A DNA stretch of 64,000 bases from Bradyrhizobium zhanjiangense (GTDB lineage Bacteria > Pseudomonadota > Alphaproteobacteria > Rhizobiales > Xanthobacteraceae), in contig NZ_CP022221.1 of the NCBI RefSeq assembly GCF_004114935.1, positions 8,763,001 through 8,827,000 of the forward strand. Reading direction: 5' to 3'. Position 1 is the stretch's first letter, and each line of letters starts with the position of its first letter. The notes beneath the pieces were generated by a model. It searched no databases. It saw only the letters and a list, made by a program, of their open reading frames with translations, and was not told the origin of the DNA. The translations under genes and the position numbers were made by a program. This document shows, piece after piece, positions 1-7,999 of this stretch.

Positions 1-1379
1 TCCTGCGGCACCAGCGCGATGCGAGCGCGGACATCGTGCGGATCGGCGGACCTGACCGGCACGCCGTCGAGCGCGATCGCGCCGCTGCGCGGATCGTAGA
101 AGCGCAGCAGCAGATGAAAGATCGTGCTCTTGCCGGCGCCGGAGGGGCCGACGATCGCAACCTTCTCGCCGGGGCGCACGGTGAACGACACGGTGTCGAG
201 CACCTTGACATCGGGCCGCGCCGGATAGGCGAAGCTGACCCGATCGAAGCCGACCTCGCCGCGTGCCGGCACCGGCAGCGCGCGCGGCGACGCAGGCGCG
301 GTGATCTCAGGACTTACATGCAAGATCTCGAACAGGCGCTCGGCCGCGCCCGAGGCCGCCGACACCTCACCCCAGACCTCGCTGAGCTGGCCGAGGCCCG
401 CCGCGGCGAACACCGCATAGAGCACGAACTGACCGAGCCGGCCCGGCGTGATCGCACCGGTGAGCACGTCATGCGAGCCGATCCAGAGGATCGCGACCAC
501 GCTTGCGAATACGATGAAGATGATGATGGCAGTGAGCACGGCGCGGGCCTGGGTCGAGGTCCGCGCCGCCTCATAGGCCTGCTCGACATTGCCGCCGAAG
601 CGCTTTTCGGCGAACTGCTCGCTGGTATAGGCCTGCACGGTGCGGATCGCGCCGACCAGTTCGCCCGCATAGGCGGAGGCGTCGGCGAGCGTGTCCTGCG
701 CATTGCGCGACAGCCGCCGCACCCAGCGTCCGAACGCCACCAGCGGCAGCACGATCAAGGGTATCGCCAGCAGCACGAAGCCCGACAATTTCGGGCTGGT
801 GATCACCATCATCGCGGCGGCGCCGAGGAACATCATGAGATTGCGCAGCGCGATCGACACCGAGGCGCCGACGGCGGATTTGATCTGGGTGGTGTCGGCG
901 GTGAGGCGCGAGATCAGCTCGCCGCTGCGCGCGGAGTCGAAGAAGGTCGGCGAGAGCGACAACAGGTGGCCGAAGACGTCGCGCCTGAGGTCGGCGACGA
1001 TGCGCTCGCCGATCGTCATCACGAGGTAGTAGCGCGCGGCGCTCGCCATCGCGAGCACGGCGACCACCGCGAGCATTACCGAGAAATAGCTGTTGATCAG
1101 CTCGATGCCCTCGGGCGTCAGGCCGAAATCGATCATCCGGCGCACCGCGACCGGTACCAGCAGCGTGGTCAGTGCCGCGACCGTCAGCGCGACGAAGGCC
1201 AATGCGGCGCGGCCGCGATAGCGGCTCACATAAGGCGCGAGCGCGAGCAGCGGCCGGAGCTTGGCGCGGCCCTTGGCGGGCTGCTCGATCAGATCGGCCT
1301 CGATCGACGGAGTGTCGGCGGATTGGGAATTCATTTCGGGCTGAACATACTGTTCATCAAGCCGTTCCACTGCGCTCAT
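1..1379 (-). CDS. ABC exporter, fused permease/ATPase (MsbA-like), truncated by window edge
   Basis: The reverse strand encodes the first ~459 residues of a half-size ABC exporter. After a polar N-terminus (about residues 1-45) comes an exporter-type transmembrane domain with about six membrane segments (roughly residues 50-335), including the GERIVADLRRDVF coupling-helix region. The nucleotide-binding domain follows, with Walker A GPSGAGKST, and the frame runs off the window just at the Q-loop (RIALVPQ). The family exports lipids or drugs across the inner membrane, and lipid A-type or multidrug substrates cannot be told apart here. I chose ATG at 1379; an in-frame ATG at 1334 (MNSQSADTPS) is an alternative, and neither has a strong ribosome binding site. 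The Walker B, signature and H-loop motifs lie outside the window. A long open frame on the opposite strand is a composition shadow. Confidence 0.9.
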   Translation of the reverse strand, partial: MSAVERLDEQYVQPEMNSQSADTPSIEADLIEQPAKGRAKLRPLLALAPYVSRYRGRAALAFVALTVAALTTLLVPVAVRRMIDFGLTPEGIELINSYFSVMLAVVAVLAMASAARYYLVMTIGERIVADLRRDVFGHLLSLSPTFFDSARSGELISRLTADTTQIKSAVGASVSIALRNLMMFLGAAAMMVITSPKLSGFVLLAIPLIVLPLVAFGRWVRRLSRNAQDTLADASAYAGELVGAIRTVQAYTSEQFAEKRFGGNVEQAYEAARTSTQARAVLTAIIIFIVFASVVAILWIGSHDVLTGAITPGRLGQFVLYAVFAAAGLGQLSEVWGEVSAASGAAERLFEILHVSPEITAPASPRALPVPARGEVGFDRVSFAYPARPDVKVLDTVSFTVRPGEKVAIVGPSGAGKSTIFHLLLRFYDPRSGAIALDGVPVRSADPHDVRARIALVPQ

Positions 1380-1575
1380 GAGATCCGACCCATTGCATTC
1401 GTTTGCTCCCAATAGGCTGGTGCAAGGGGAGTGGCAAATCCGGGATGTCCCTTAGGGGCAAGCCCGGTCACCAGCCGGCATATGGCTTGTTTTGGGGGGG
1501 GTCGTGAGGTATAGAGCCGGCCAAATCCGTCATTCGCTAGCCACCCAAGAGGCGCCCGGGCGCCGAGGAATTGCC

Positions 1576-1803
1576 ATGAAAGCCGAAATTCACCCGAACT
1601 ATCATACGATTAAGGTCGTCATGACCGACGGAACCGAGTACCTGACCCGCTCGACCTGGGGCAAGGAAGGCGACACGCTGAACCTCGACATCGACCCGAA
1701 GTCGCACCCGGCCTGGACCGGCGGCAGCGCCCAGATCATGGACCGCGGCGGCCGCGTTTCGCGCTTCCAGAAGAAGTTTTCGGGCTTTCTCAAAAAGGAT
1801 TGA
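1576..1803 (+). CDS. rpmE: 50S ribosomal protein L31
   Basis: The 75-residue product begins [22 protein letters not shown] and ends in a basic [10 protein letters not shown] tail, which matches bacterial L31, a small protein of the large ribosomal subunit that bridges to the small subunit. It lacks the CxxC zinc ligands, so it is the cysteine-minus form. The start at 1576 is supported by a GAGGAA ribosome binding site seven bases upstream; a longer frame reaches back to 1492 but has no L31 similarity there. An intrinsic terminator follows about 20 bases after the stop, so it is probably transcribed alone. Confidence 0.97.
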   Translation: MKAEIHPNYHTIKVVMTDGTEYLTRSTWGKEGDTLNLDIDPKSHPAWTGGSAQIMDRGGRVSRFQKKFSGFLKKD

Positions 1804-1823
1804 TCCGGCCGCAAGGCTGCGAC

Positions 1824-1861
1824 GAAAAACGCCCCTGGGAGCCCAGGGGCGTTTTTGTTTT
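1824..1861. terminator. Intrinsic terminator after rpmE
   Basis: A perfect GC-rich stem (AACGCCCCTGG / CCAGGGGCGTT) around a short loop is followed by TTTGTTTT and preceded by GAAAAAC. The T-run on the plus strand makes it the rpmE terminator; the upstream A-run could let it work in both directions. Confidence 0.93.
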
Positions 1862-1885
1862 GGGGCCCGCACGTTGCTATCAGAC

Positions 1886-2020
1886 CCGTCATCCTGAGGG
1901 GCGAGTGGCGCGATGCGAAGCATCACACCGGGAGCCTCGAAGGATGAACGGCCGAGGTGCAGCAGCCGGGCCGTCGCCCTTCGAGGCTCGCCGAAGAGGC
2001 GAGCACCTCAGGGTGACGGT
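1886..2020. repeat. Palindromic intergenic repeat (CGTCATCCTGAGG type)
   Basis: The outer ends CGTCATCCTGAGG and CACCTCAGGGTGACGG are near-inverted copies, and inner segments CCTCGAAGGATGA and TCGCCCTTCGAGGC also pair. The element fills the gap between the convergent ends of rpmE and the RcdA-like gene and carries no reading frame that I can support. Confidence 0.7.
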
Positions 2021-2051
2021 TCAACATAGAGTGCGGGGATTAGATTAGACC

Positions 2052-2561
2052 CTACCGCTCGAACGCGGCCTTGAGCGCGTTGAGGTGCGGCACCAGCGGG
2101 TTGCCGATCGGGACGTGCTCGGCCGGCGGGGTGTGGATGGTGGTGTCGAGACGGCGGACGCGGGTCTGGAGGCTCATCGAGCGGTGGATCAGATCCTGGA
2201 GCTGCGAGGGCAGCTTCTCGATGGTGTCGGCGGGGCCGGGATCGGCGGCGGTGAGCTTGACCTTGGTCTTCTCGCGGTTGGCCTGGCTCAGCGTCATTTC
2301 GCCTTCCTTCACCGCGCGGTGCAGCAGCAGCCACGAGGCGAGCTGCATCAGGCGGGTGGTGAGACGCATGCTCTCGGTCGCATAAGTCAGGCTGACGGCA
2401 CGGTCGAGCGCCTTGGCCTCCGTGCGGCCGGCGCCGTCGAGATAGGCGGCGGTCTCTTCGACGAGGTCCATGCCCTCGCGGAACAGGACGCTGAACGCCG
2501 CAGAATTGGTGAACCGCTCGCTGAGTTGAACGAGAGCGCCGTCGGCCTGCAAACGTTCCAT
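2052..2561 (-). CDS. rcdA: DUF1465 protein, RcdA-like regulator of CtrA degradation
   Basis: The 169-residue soluble protein is mostly helical and carries the well-conserved core RLTTRLMQLASWLLLHRAV followed by EGEMTLSQANREK, which I recognise as DUF1465. In Caulobacter the family member RcdA acts as a ClpXP adaptor needed for proteolysis of the cell-cycle regulator CtrA and localises to the cell pole. The role here is inferred from family membership. The ATG at 2561 follows a purine-poor leader with no clear ribosome binding site. Neighbours are unrelated, and it faces rpmE convergently across a repeat. Confidence 0.8.
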   Translation of the reverse strand: MERLQADGALVQLSERFTNSAAFSVLFREGMDLVEETAAYLDGAGRTEAKALDRAVSLTYATESMRLTTRLMQLASWLLLHRAVKEGEMTLSQANREKTKVKLTAADPGPADTIEKLPSQLQDLIHRSMSLQTRVRRLDTTIHTPPAEHVPIGNPLVPHLNALKAAFER

Positions 2562-2937
2562 GGTTAACGCCCCTTACGCAACTGTCTGACTCTCCGGCTT
2601 GGCGCCGGCTTATGATGAACAAATCATTGCGCGCCGGGAGCGCGGAGTCCAGCGACAAGCGCTGATATGGTTTCCGCGGGTCATTCGCAGAAATTCAACC
2701 GGAAGGAGACGCAAAAAGCGGGAGTGGACGCAAAAAAAGAGCCGCCGGAGACCGGCGGCTTTGAAAGTTGATAACAGGGAGGCGTCAAACAGAGTGGACA
2801 GGAGCCACTCGGTGTCCAAACGAGGACGGTTCCAGTCATAAACCCGAAAGCTTAATCGACCGTAAACGAGCTAAATTTTTGAGAGTTCGTTAGCCATCTC
2901 GGCCAGTGGCCGAGTGGGGTACGGAACAAATTCTCCA
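2562..2937. other. Gene-free stretch upstream of rcdA-like gene
   Basis: About 375 bases separate the rcdA-like start from the next repeat. Apart from a minus-strand hairpin terminator (2731-2762) I see no tRNA-like fold, no credible reading frame and no strong promoter motif. It presumably holds the promoter of the rcdA-like gene. Confidence 0.5.
2731..2762 (-). terminator. Intrinsic terminator on the minus strand
   Basis: Read on the reverse strand, the stem GCCGCCGG-TCTC-CCGGCGGC is followed by TCTTTTTTTG. It lies about 315 bases beyond the stop of the DUF1192 gene with a repeat in between, and just upstream of the rcdA-like gene, so it would stop read-through from DUF1192 before rcdA. 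Confidence 0.75.
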
Positions 2938-3067
2938 CGTCATCCCGGCGAAGGCCGGGACCCATAACCACAGGGAGTGGTTTGACGAAGACCGGTCGTT
3001 CGGTGCTTCGGTCGATCCCTACAGATAGATCACGCGGTATCGGTCCCGGCCTTCGCCGGGACGACGG
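2938..3067. repeat. Palindromic intergenic repeat (GTCGTCCCGGC type)
   Basis: The ends CGTCATCCCGGCGAAGGCC and GGCCTTCGCCGGGACGACGG are inverted copies, each itself a small hairpin, around about 85 bases of less conserved sequence. At least seven related copies occur in this window. Confidence 0.85.
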
Positions 3068-3076
3068 CTGTAGCGG

Positions 3077-3268
3077 CTACGACTTGAAAAAACTATTCGC
3101 CGCATCGCGCGAGGCGCGCTTCTTGGTGGCGGCTTCTTCCAGTCTTGCGATCTCGGTTTTCAGAAGCGCTATGCGCTCGGTCAGCTCCTCCACCGACAAC
3201 AGTGAGAGATCCTGTCCGATTTCATGGCTGATCTTCTTGCGCGGGCGGTCGTCGTCTTCCGTCGGCAT
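3077..3268 (-). CDS. Small DUF1192 family protein
   Basis: A 63-residue acidic/basic protein beginning MPTEDDDRPRKK, with a heptad-like helical core (LSVEELTERIALLKTEIARLEE) that should form a short coiled coil, matching DUF1192 proteins common in alphaproteobacteria. Their function is unknown. The start at 3268 is fixed by a strong AGGAGG ribosome binding site. It is transcribed away from the divergent quinone oxidoreductase gene, and its stop lies next to a palindromic repeat. I can assign no role beyond a likely self- or partner-associating helix. Confidence 0.85.
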   Translation of the reverse strand: MPTEDDDRPRKKISHEIGQDLSLLSVEELTERIALLKTEIARLEEAATKKRASRDAANSFFKS

Positions 3269-3378
3269 CGTCGTTCCTCCTGCGTTCGCGCGATCTACCA
3301 GGCCGAGGTTGCCAGCGTGGAGCGCGCTGGCTAAGCAATGGCCTCATTCCATTCCACACCTTTGCTCAAGGACACATC

Positions 3379-4377
3379 ATGGACAAGCTGCCCGCGCAAA
3401 TGACCGTGGTCGCCATCTCCCGGCACGGCGGACCGGAGGTGCTGGTGCCGGAACAACGGGTCGTGCCGCAGCCCGGGCCCGACGAGATCCTGGTCAAGGT
3501 CGAGGCCGCCGGCGTCAACCGGCCCGACGTCGCGCAGCGCTCCGGCGCCTATCCGCCGCCGCCCGGCGCCAGCGACCTGCCGGGCCTGGAGATTGCCGGC
3601 GAAGTGGTGGCGGTCGGCAGCAATGCCAAGCGGCACAAGATCGGCGACAAGGTGATGTCGCTCGTCGCCGGCGGCGGCTATGCGCAGTACTGCATCGCCC
3701 AGGACGCCCAGGCCATGAGCGTGCCGCCGGCGCTGTCGATCAGGGAAGCCGGCGCGCTGCCGGAAACGCTGATGACGGTCTGGCACAACGTGTTCGAGCG
3801 CGGCGGCCTCAAGGCCGGCGAGACGCTGCTGATCCATGGCGGCTCCTCCGGCATCGGCACCATGGCGATCCAGCTTGCCAAAGCGTTCGGCGCCAAGGTG
3901 TTCGTCACGGTGGGATCGCAGGACAAGATCGATGCCTGCCTCAAGCTGGGTGCAGACCGGGCCATCAATTACAAGACGGAAGACTTCGTCGCGGTGGTCA
4001 AGGAAGAGACCAACATGGTCGGCGTCAACCTGATCCTCGATATGGTCGCCGGCGACTATGTCGATCGCAACTATGATGCCGCCGCAGTCGATGGCCGCGT
4101 CGTCCAGATCGCGACGCTCAACGGCCCCAAGGTCAACGTCAACATTGCCAAGGTGATGGTGAAGCGCCTGACCCATACCGGCTCGACGCTGCGCCCCCGT
4201 AGTAATGCGGACAAGGCGGCGATGGTGGCCGCGATTGAGGCGAAAGTGATGCCGCTTTTGCGCGAAGGCCGCATCAAGCCGCTGATGGACAGCGCTTTCC
4301 CGCTGGAAAAGGCGGCCGACGCGCACCGGCGCATGGAGACGAGCGCACATATTGGCAAAATTGTGTTGGAGGTGTAG
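3379..4377 (+). CDS. NAD(P)H:quinone oxidoreductase, zinc-independent MDR (PIG3-like)
   Basis: A 332-residue medium-chain dehydrogenase/reductase. It has a GroES-like N-terminal domain (residues ~30-125, with the family sequence AAGVNRPDVAQRSGAYPPPPG) and a Rossmann domain containing HGGSSGIGTMAIQLAKAFGA (around residue 150). It lacks the zinc-binding cysteines of alcohol dehydrogenases, as expected for the quinone oxidoreductase/PIG3 branch, which reduces quinones with NADPH. The start at 3379 has AAGGACA just upstream. It stands alone, 139 bases ahead of the GGDEF/EAL gene. The substrate cannot be named from sequence. Confidence 0.92.
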   Translation: MDKLPAQMTVVAISRHGGPEVLVPEQRVVPQPGPDEILVKVEAAGVNRPDVAQRSGAYPPPPGASDLPGLEIAGEVVAVGSNAKRHKIGDKVMSLVAGGGYAQYCIAQDAQAMSVPPALSIREAGALPETLMTVWHNVFERGGLKAGETLLIHGGSSGIGTMAIQLAKAFGAKVFVTVGSQDKIDACLKLGADRAINYKTEDFVAVVKEETNMVGVNLILDMVAGDYVDRNYDAAAVDGRVVQIATLNGPKVNVNIAKVMVKRLTHTGSTLRPRSNADKAAMVAAIEAKVMPLLREGRIKPLMDSAFPLEKAADAHRRMETSAHIGKIVLEV

Positions 4378-4516
4378 GCCGCCGGCCCACAGGGCAAGGC
4401 GGAAACCCTTTGATTTTCCTCGCTTTCGTGGCATCTATCGCGACGCACCGAACCAATTCTGTCCGGTCTGAAATCGCCTTGCACTCGAAGTTTGCGTCGA
4501 ACGCGGAGAACTGACC

Positions 4517-7393
4517 TTGCGTCTGCTCAGGTGCCTCGCGCCCATCGCGCTGGGCCTCATGATGCTCGTTGCCGCGTCCCCTGCACGCGCGCTCGATGCT
4601 GTCAGCGTTCGCAGTGACGCGCCCGCGATCGACCTCACCGGTGTACTGGAGCATCAGCGCAGCGATGCCGACCGCATCCAGGTCTCGACCGCGCCCGGCA
4701 CCGACGGCATCGTCCGCCGCATCGAGGTGCGCGCCCGCGAAGGTGGCCAGAACTGGGTGGTGTTCGCGCTCGCCAACAACACCGACGACCAGCTCGACCG
4801 CCTGATCGTCGCCCCGCATTACCGCATCGTCTCCTCAGGGCTGCTGTGGCCCGACCTCGGCCTGTCGCGTATCGCCACCATCACGCCTTCGATCGGCGAC
4901 CGGCCCGAACGTCAGGAAAGCGCAACCGCGGACGTGTTCCGCATCACGCTCGATCCGGGAGCCGTTGTCACCTTCGTCGCCGAGCTGCGCACCGACAAGC
5001 TGCCGCAGCTCTATCTGTGGGAGCCGGAAGCCTACAAGGACAAGGTCAACTCCTTCACGCTCTATCAGGGTATCGTGATCGGCATCTCCGGCTTGCTTGC
5101 ACTGGTGCTGACCATCCTGTTCGTGGTGAAGGGCAGCATCATGTTCCCGGCCGCCGCGGCGCTGGCCTGGGCGGTGCTGGTCTATATCGGCGTCGATTTC
5201 GGCTTCTGGGGCAAGGTGCTCGACATGTCGAACAACGCCGAGCGCATCTGGCGTGCGGCGGGCGAAGCGATCCTGGCGGCGACACTATTGGTGTTCCTGT
5301 TCGCCTATCTCAATTTGAGCCGCTGGCATGTGCGCTATTCGCACATCACGGTCGGCTGGCTGGCCTTCCTTGGCTCGCTCGTCGCGCTGGCGCTGTTCGA
5401 TCCCGCGGTGGCCTCCGGCATCGCGCGCGTCTCGCTGGTGCTGATCGCCTTCGCCGGCTTTGCGCTGATCGTCTATCTCTCCACCCACGGCTTCGACCGC
5501 GCGGTGCTGCTCATCCCGACCTGGTTCCTGCTGGTGGTCTGGGTGGTGGCGGCCGGCATGACGGTCGCCGGCTCCGTCACCAACGACATCGTCGGCCCGG
5601 CCCTGCTCGGCGGCCTCGTGCTGATCGTGATGCTGATCGGCTTCACGGTGATGCAGCACGCCTTCGCCGGCGGCGGCGCCTCGACCGGCGTCGTCTCCGA
5701 CATCGAGCGCCGCGCACTGGCGCTGGCCGGCTCCGGCGATCTGATCTGGGACTGGGACGTGTCCGCCGACAAGGTCTTCACCAGCCCCGAGACCGAAGCC
5801 CTGCTCGGCCTCAAGCGCGGCACGCTGGAGGGGCCGGCCGCGTCCTGGCTCGAGGTGCTGCATCCGCTCGACCAGGACCGTTTCCGCGCCGCGCTCGACA
5901 GCGTGCTCGATCAGCGCCGCGGCCGCCTGGTGCAGGATTTCCGCCTGCGCACCCCGGACGGCCACTTCATGTGGTTCGCGCTGAAGGCGCGCCCGGTGGT
6001 CGGCTCCGACGGCGAGGTCTCGCGCGTGGTCGGCACCCTCACCGACGTCACCGAGCTGCGCAACGCGGAAGAACGTCTGCTGCACGATTCCGTGCATGAC
6101 AACCTCACCGGCCTGCCCAACCGAAAACTGTTCATGGACCGGCTGGGTGCGGTGGCGCACTTCGCCAAGAGCATGCCGACGCTGCGGCCGACGCTGATGG
6201 TGATCGACCTCGACCGCTTCAAGCAGGTCAACGATTCCGTCGGCATCGCGGTCGGCGATTCCATCCTGCTAACGCTGGCGCGCCGCCTTACCCGCATCCT
6301 GAAGCCGCAGGACACGTTGGCGCGGATGGCCGGCGACCAGTTCGGCCTGATCCTGCTCTCGGAGCAGGATCCCGCCCGGATCACCGCCTTCGCCGAGACC
6401 ATCCGCAAGACCATCCGCGCGCCGATCGCGTTCAACGACCGCGAGATATTCCTCACGGCTTCCATCGGCCTCGCTTTGTCTGATCCGCAGACCCAATTGA
6501 CGGATGAGATCATCAAGGACGCCGAGCTTGCGATGTATCACTCCAAGCGCATCGGCGGCGACCGCATCGACGTCTACAAGCCGGCGATGCGTGCGCGGAA
6601 GACCGACCGGCTGACGCTGGAGAGCGAATTGCGCCGCGCCATCGAGCGGAAGGAGATCACGATCCTGTACCAGCCGATCGTGCGGCTGGAGGATCGTTCG
6701 ATCGCGGGCTTCGAGGCCTTGGCGCGCTGGGACCATCCGAAGCTCGGGCGCATGGCGCCGTCGGAATTTATCACGATCGCGGAAGAGACCGGGCTGATTG
6801 TCGATCTCGGCATGTTCGTGCTCGACCAGACCGCAAAACAGCTTGCGGTGTGGCAGCGCGCGATGCGCTCGCGCGAGCCGATCTTCGCCTCCGTCAACGT
6901 GTCGTCGCGACAATTGCTGCGCCACGATCTGATCCACGACATCCGCACCGTGCTGTCACGCTCCTCGGTGGCGCGCGGCACGCTCAAGCTGGAACTGACG
7001 GAATCGCTGGTGATGGAGAATCCGGAGCACGCAGCGCAGATGCTGACGCGGATCCGCGAGCTCGGCACCGGGCTCTCGCTCGACGATTTCGGCACCGGCC
7101 ATTCCTCGCTGGCCTATCTGCAGCGCTTCCCGTTCGACACCATCAAGATCGACCAGTCCTTCGTGCGCACCACCAGCCGCGGCACCCGCCCGGTGATTCT
7201 GAAGTCGATCATCGCGCTCGCGCACGATCTCGGCATGGACGTGGTGGCCGAGGGCGCCGAGACCGATTCCGATGCGGTCGAGCTCTACCAGATGGGTTGC
7301 GAATACGCCCAAGGCTTCGCCTTCGGCGAGCCGATGGACGCCGACGCGGCGATGCGGCTGCTGACGGAAGTGCGGCTGGAAGCGGCGAGCTGA
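4517..7393 (+). CDS. 7TM-PAS-GGDEF-EAL protein; probable c-di-GMP phosphodiesterase with degenerate GGDEF
   Basis: A 958-residue inner-membrane signalling protein. An N-terminal signal sequence (ends ASPARA, ~residue 25) leads into a periplasmic sensing domain. About seven membrane helices follow (~180-385, 7TMR-DISM-like), then a PAS domain (~400-515), a GGDEF domain (~530-690) and an EAL domain (~705-955). The GGDEF signature reads AGDQF (605-609), so diguanylate cyclase activity is probably lost. The EAL domain looks intact: E733-A734-L735, a DDFGTG loop, KIDQSF and a C-terminal QGFAFG. I infer that it degrades c-di-GMP, perhaps with the dead GGDEF domain as a GTP sensor. The start is TTG at 4517, placed after GGAGA and giving a proper signal peptide. 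A second c-di-GMP gene lies 0.6 kb downstream. Confidence 0.93.
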   Translation: MRLLRCLAPIALGLMMLVAASPARALDAVSVRSDAPAIDLTGVLEHQRSDADRIQVSTAPGTDGIVRRIEVRAREGGQNWVVFALANNTDDQLDRLIVAPHYRIVSSGLLWPDLGLSRIATITPSIGDRPERQESATADVFRITLDPGAVVTFVAELRTDKLPQLYLWEPEAYKDKVNSFTLYQGIVIGISGLLALVLTILFVVKGSIMFPAAAALAWAVLVYIGVDFGFWGKVLDMSNNAERIWRAAGEAILAATLLVFLFAYLNLSRWHVRYSHITVGWLAFLGSLVALALFDPAVASGIARVSLVLIAFAGFALIVYLSTHGFDRAVLLIPTWFLLVVWVVAAGMTVAGSVTNDIVGPALLGGLVLIVMLIGFTVMQHAFAGGGASTGVVSDIERRALALAGSGDLIWDWDVSADKVFTSPETEALLGLKRGTLEGPAASWLEVLHPLDQDRFRAALDSVLDQRRGRLVQDFRLRTPDGHFMWFALKARPVVGSDGEVSRVVGTLTDVTELRNAEERLLHDSVHDNLTGLPNRKLFMDRLGAVAHFAKSMPTLRPTLMVIDLDRFKQVNDSVGIAVGDSILLTLARRLTRILKPQDTLARMAGDQFGLILLSEQDPARITAFAETIRKTIRAPIAFNDREIFLTASIGLALSDPQTQLTDEIIKDAELAMYHSKRIGGDRIDVYKPAMRARKTDRLTLESELRRAIERKEITILYQPIVRLEDRSIAGFEALARWDHPKLGRMAPSEFITIAEETGLIVDLGMFVLDQTAKQLAVWQRAMRSREPIFASVNVSSRQLLRHDLIHDIRTVLSRSSVARGTLKLELTESLVMENPEHAAQMLTRIRELGTGLSLDDFGTGHSSLAYLQRFPFDTIKIDQSFVRTTSRGTRPVILKSIIALAHDLGMDVVAEGAETDSDAVELYQMGCEYAQGFAFGEPMDADAAMRLLTEVRLEAAS

Positions 7394-7403
7394 TCGCTCT
7401 CTT

Positions 7404-7578
7404 CTTCCTTCTCCCCTTGTGGGAGAAGGTGGCGGTGGGAGAAGGTGGCGCGAAGCGCCGGATGAGGGGTTGTCTCCGCGGGTTCAACTGCAAGAGATTG
7501 GCGCGCGGAGAGAGACCCCTCACCTGTCTCGCCGCTACGCGGCGAGCCACCCTCTCCCACAAGGGGAGAGGGGAAGAG
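7404..7578. repeat. Palindromic repeat (CTTCTCCCCTTGTGGGAGAAGG type)
   Basis: The left arm reads CTTCTCCCCTTGTGGGAGAAG, itself a hairpin, and the right arm CCTCTCCCACAAGGGGAGAGG is its inverted partner. Between them sit a second GGGAGAAGGTGG copy and the motifs GATGAGGGG/CCCCTCA. It fills the gap after the GGDEF/EAL gene and could also act in transcription termination. Confidence 0.8.
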
Positions 7579-7593
7579 TGCTCGTCAGCGATA

Positions 7594-7857
7594 CTATCGC
7601 CGCCGGTCGCTCTTCTGCTTCCTGAACCGCACGCTCTGGCCATCCGGCATGCGCGTCGCCACGAAGCCGGCGGCGAGGCAGGCTTCGCGTTGCGGCATCT
7701 GGATGTCGGGGCTGCGCAGGCTGTCCCACCAGGAGGCACGATGCGCCGCGCGCGGCAGGGCCGCGCCGATGATCTCCTCGATCTGCTCGAAGCTCAACAC
7801 CAACTCGTCCTGCTTCTGCCGCATCAGATAGTCGCGCAACGCGTGGTAGTCGTTCAC
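7594..7857 (-). CDS. Small protein with winged-helix-like fold (DUF7662-like)
   Basis: An 87-residue protein (from the GTG at 7857) containing YHALRDYLMRQKQDELVLSF, then FEQIEEIIG and a W-W pair before DS, then CLAAGFVATRMPDGQSVRF. This layout matches small helix-turn-helix-like proteins annotated as DUF7662, which may bind nucleic acid; the assignment is from memory of the family pattern and is tentative. I chose GTG at 7857 because AGAGGA sits six bases upstream; the frame also extends to 7956 but that region looks non-coding. It lies between two c-di-GMP genes on the opposite strand. Confidence 0.65.
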   Translation of the reverse strand: MNDYHALRDYLMRQKQDELVLSFEQIEEIIGAALPRAAHRASWWDSLRSPDIQMPQREACLAAGFVATRMPDGQSVRFRKQKSDRRR

Positions 7858-7999
7858 AATCGTCCTCTCGTCCCGGTCACATGAGGCTGCCAAAAACCGT
7901 GCGCCGCATAAACCGATTCTTAACTCATTGCGGCAGCGCCGTCCCGCCTTAAACACTACTCAAGCTTTCGGGCGCATCCACTAGGATCGGGAGCGAGCG

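Noticed and set aside
36..1415. A long open frame on the plus strand opposite the ABC exporter
   Set aside because: Its sequence is rich in Arg, Gly, His and Ala with no recognisable domain, while the reverse strand gives a clear exporter with Walker A motif.
2880..2940. A possible tRNA or small RNA upstream of the DUF1192 repeat
   Set aside because: No cloverleaf arms, T-loop or CCA end can be drawn.
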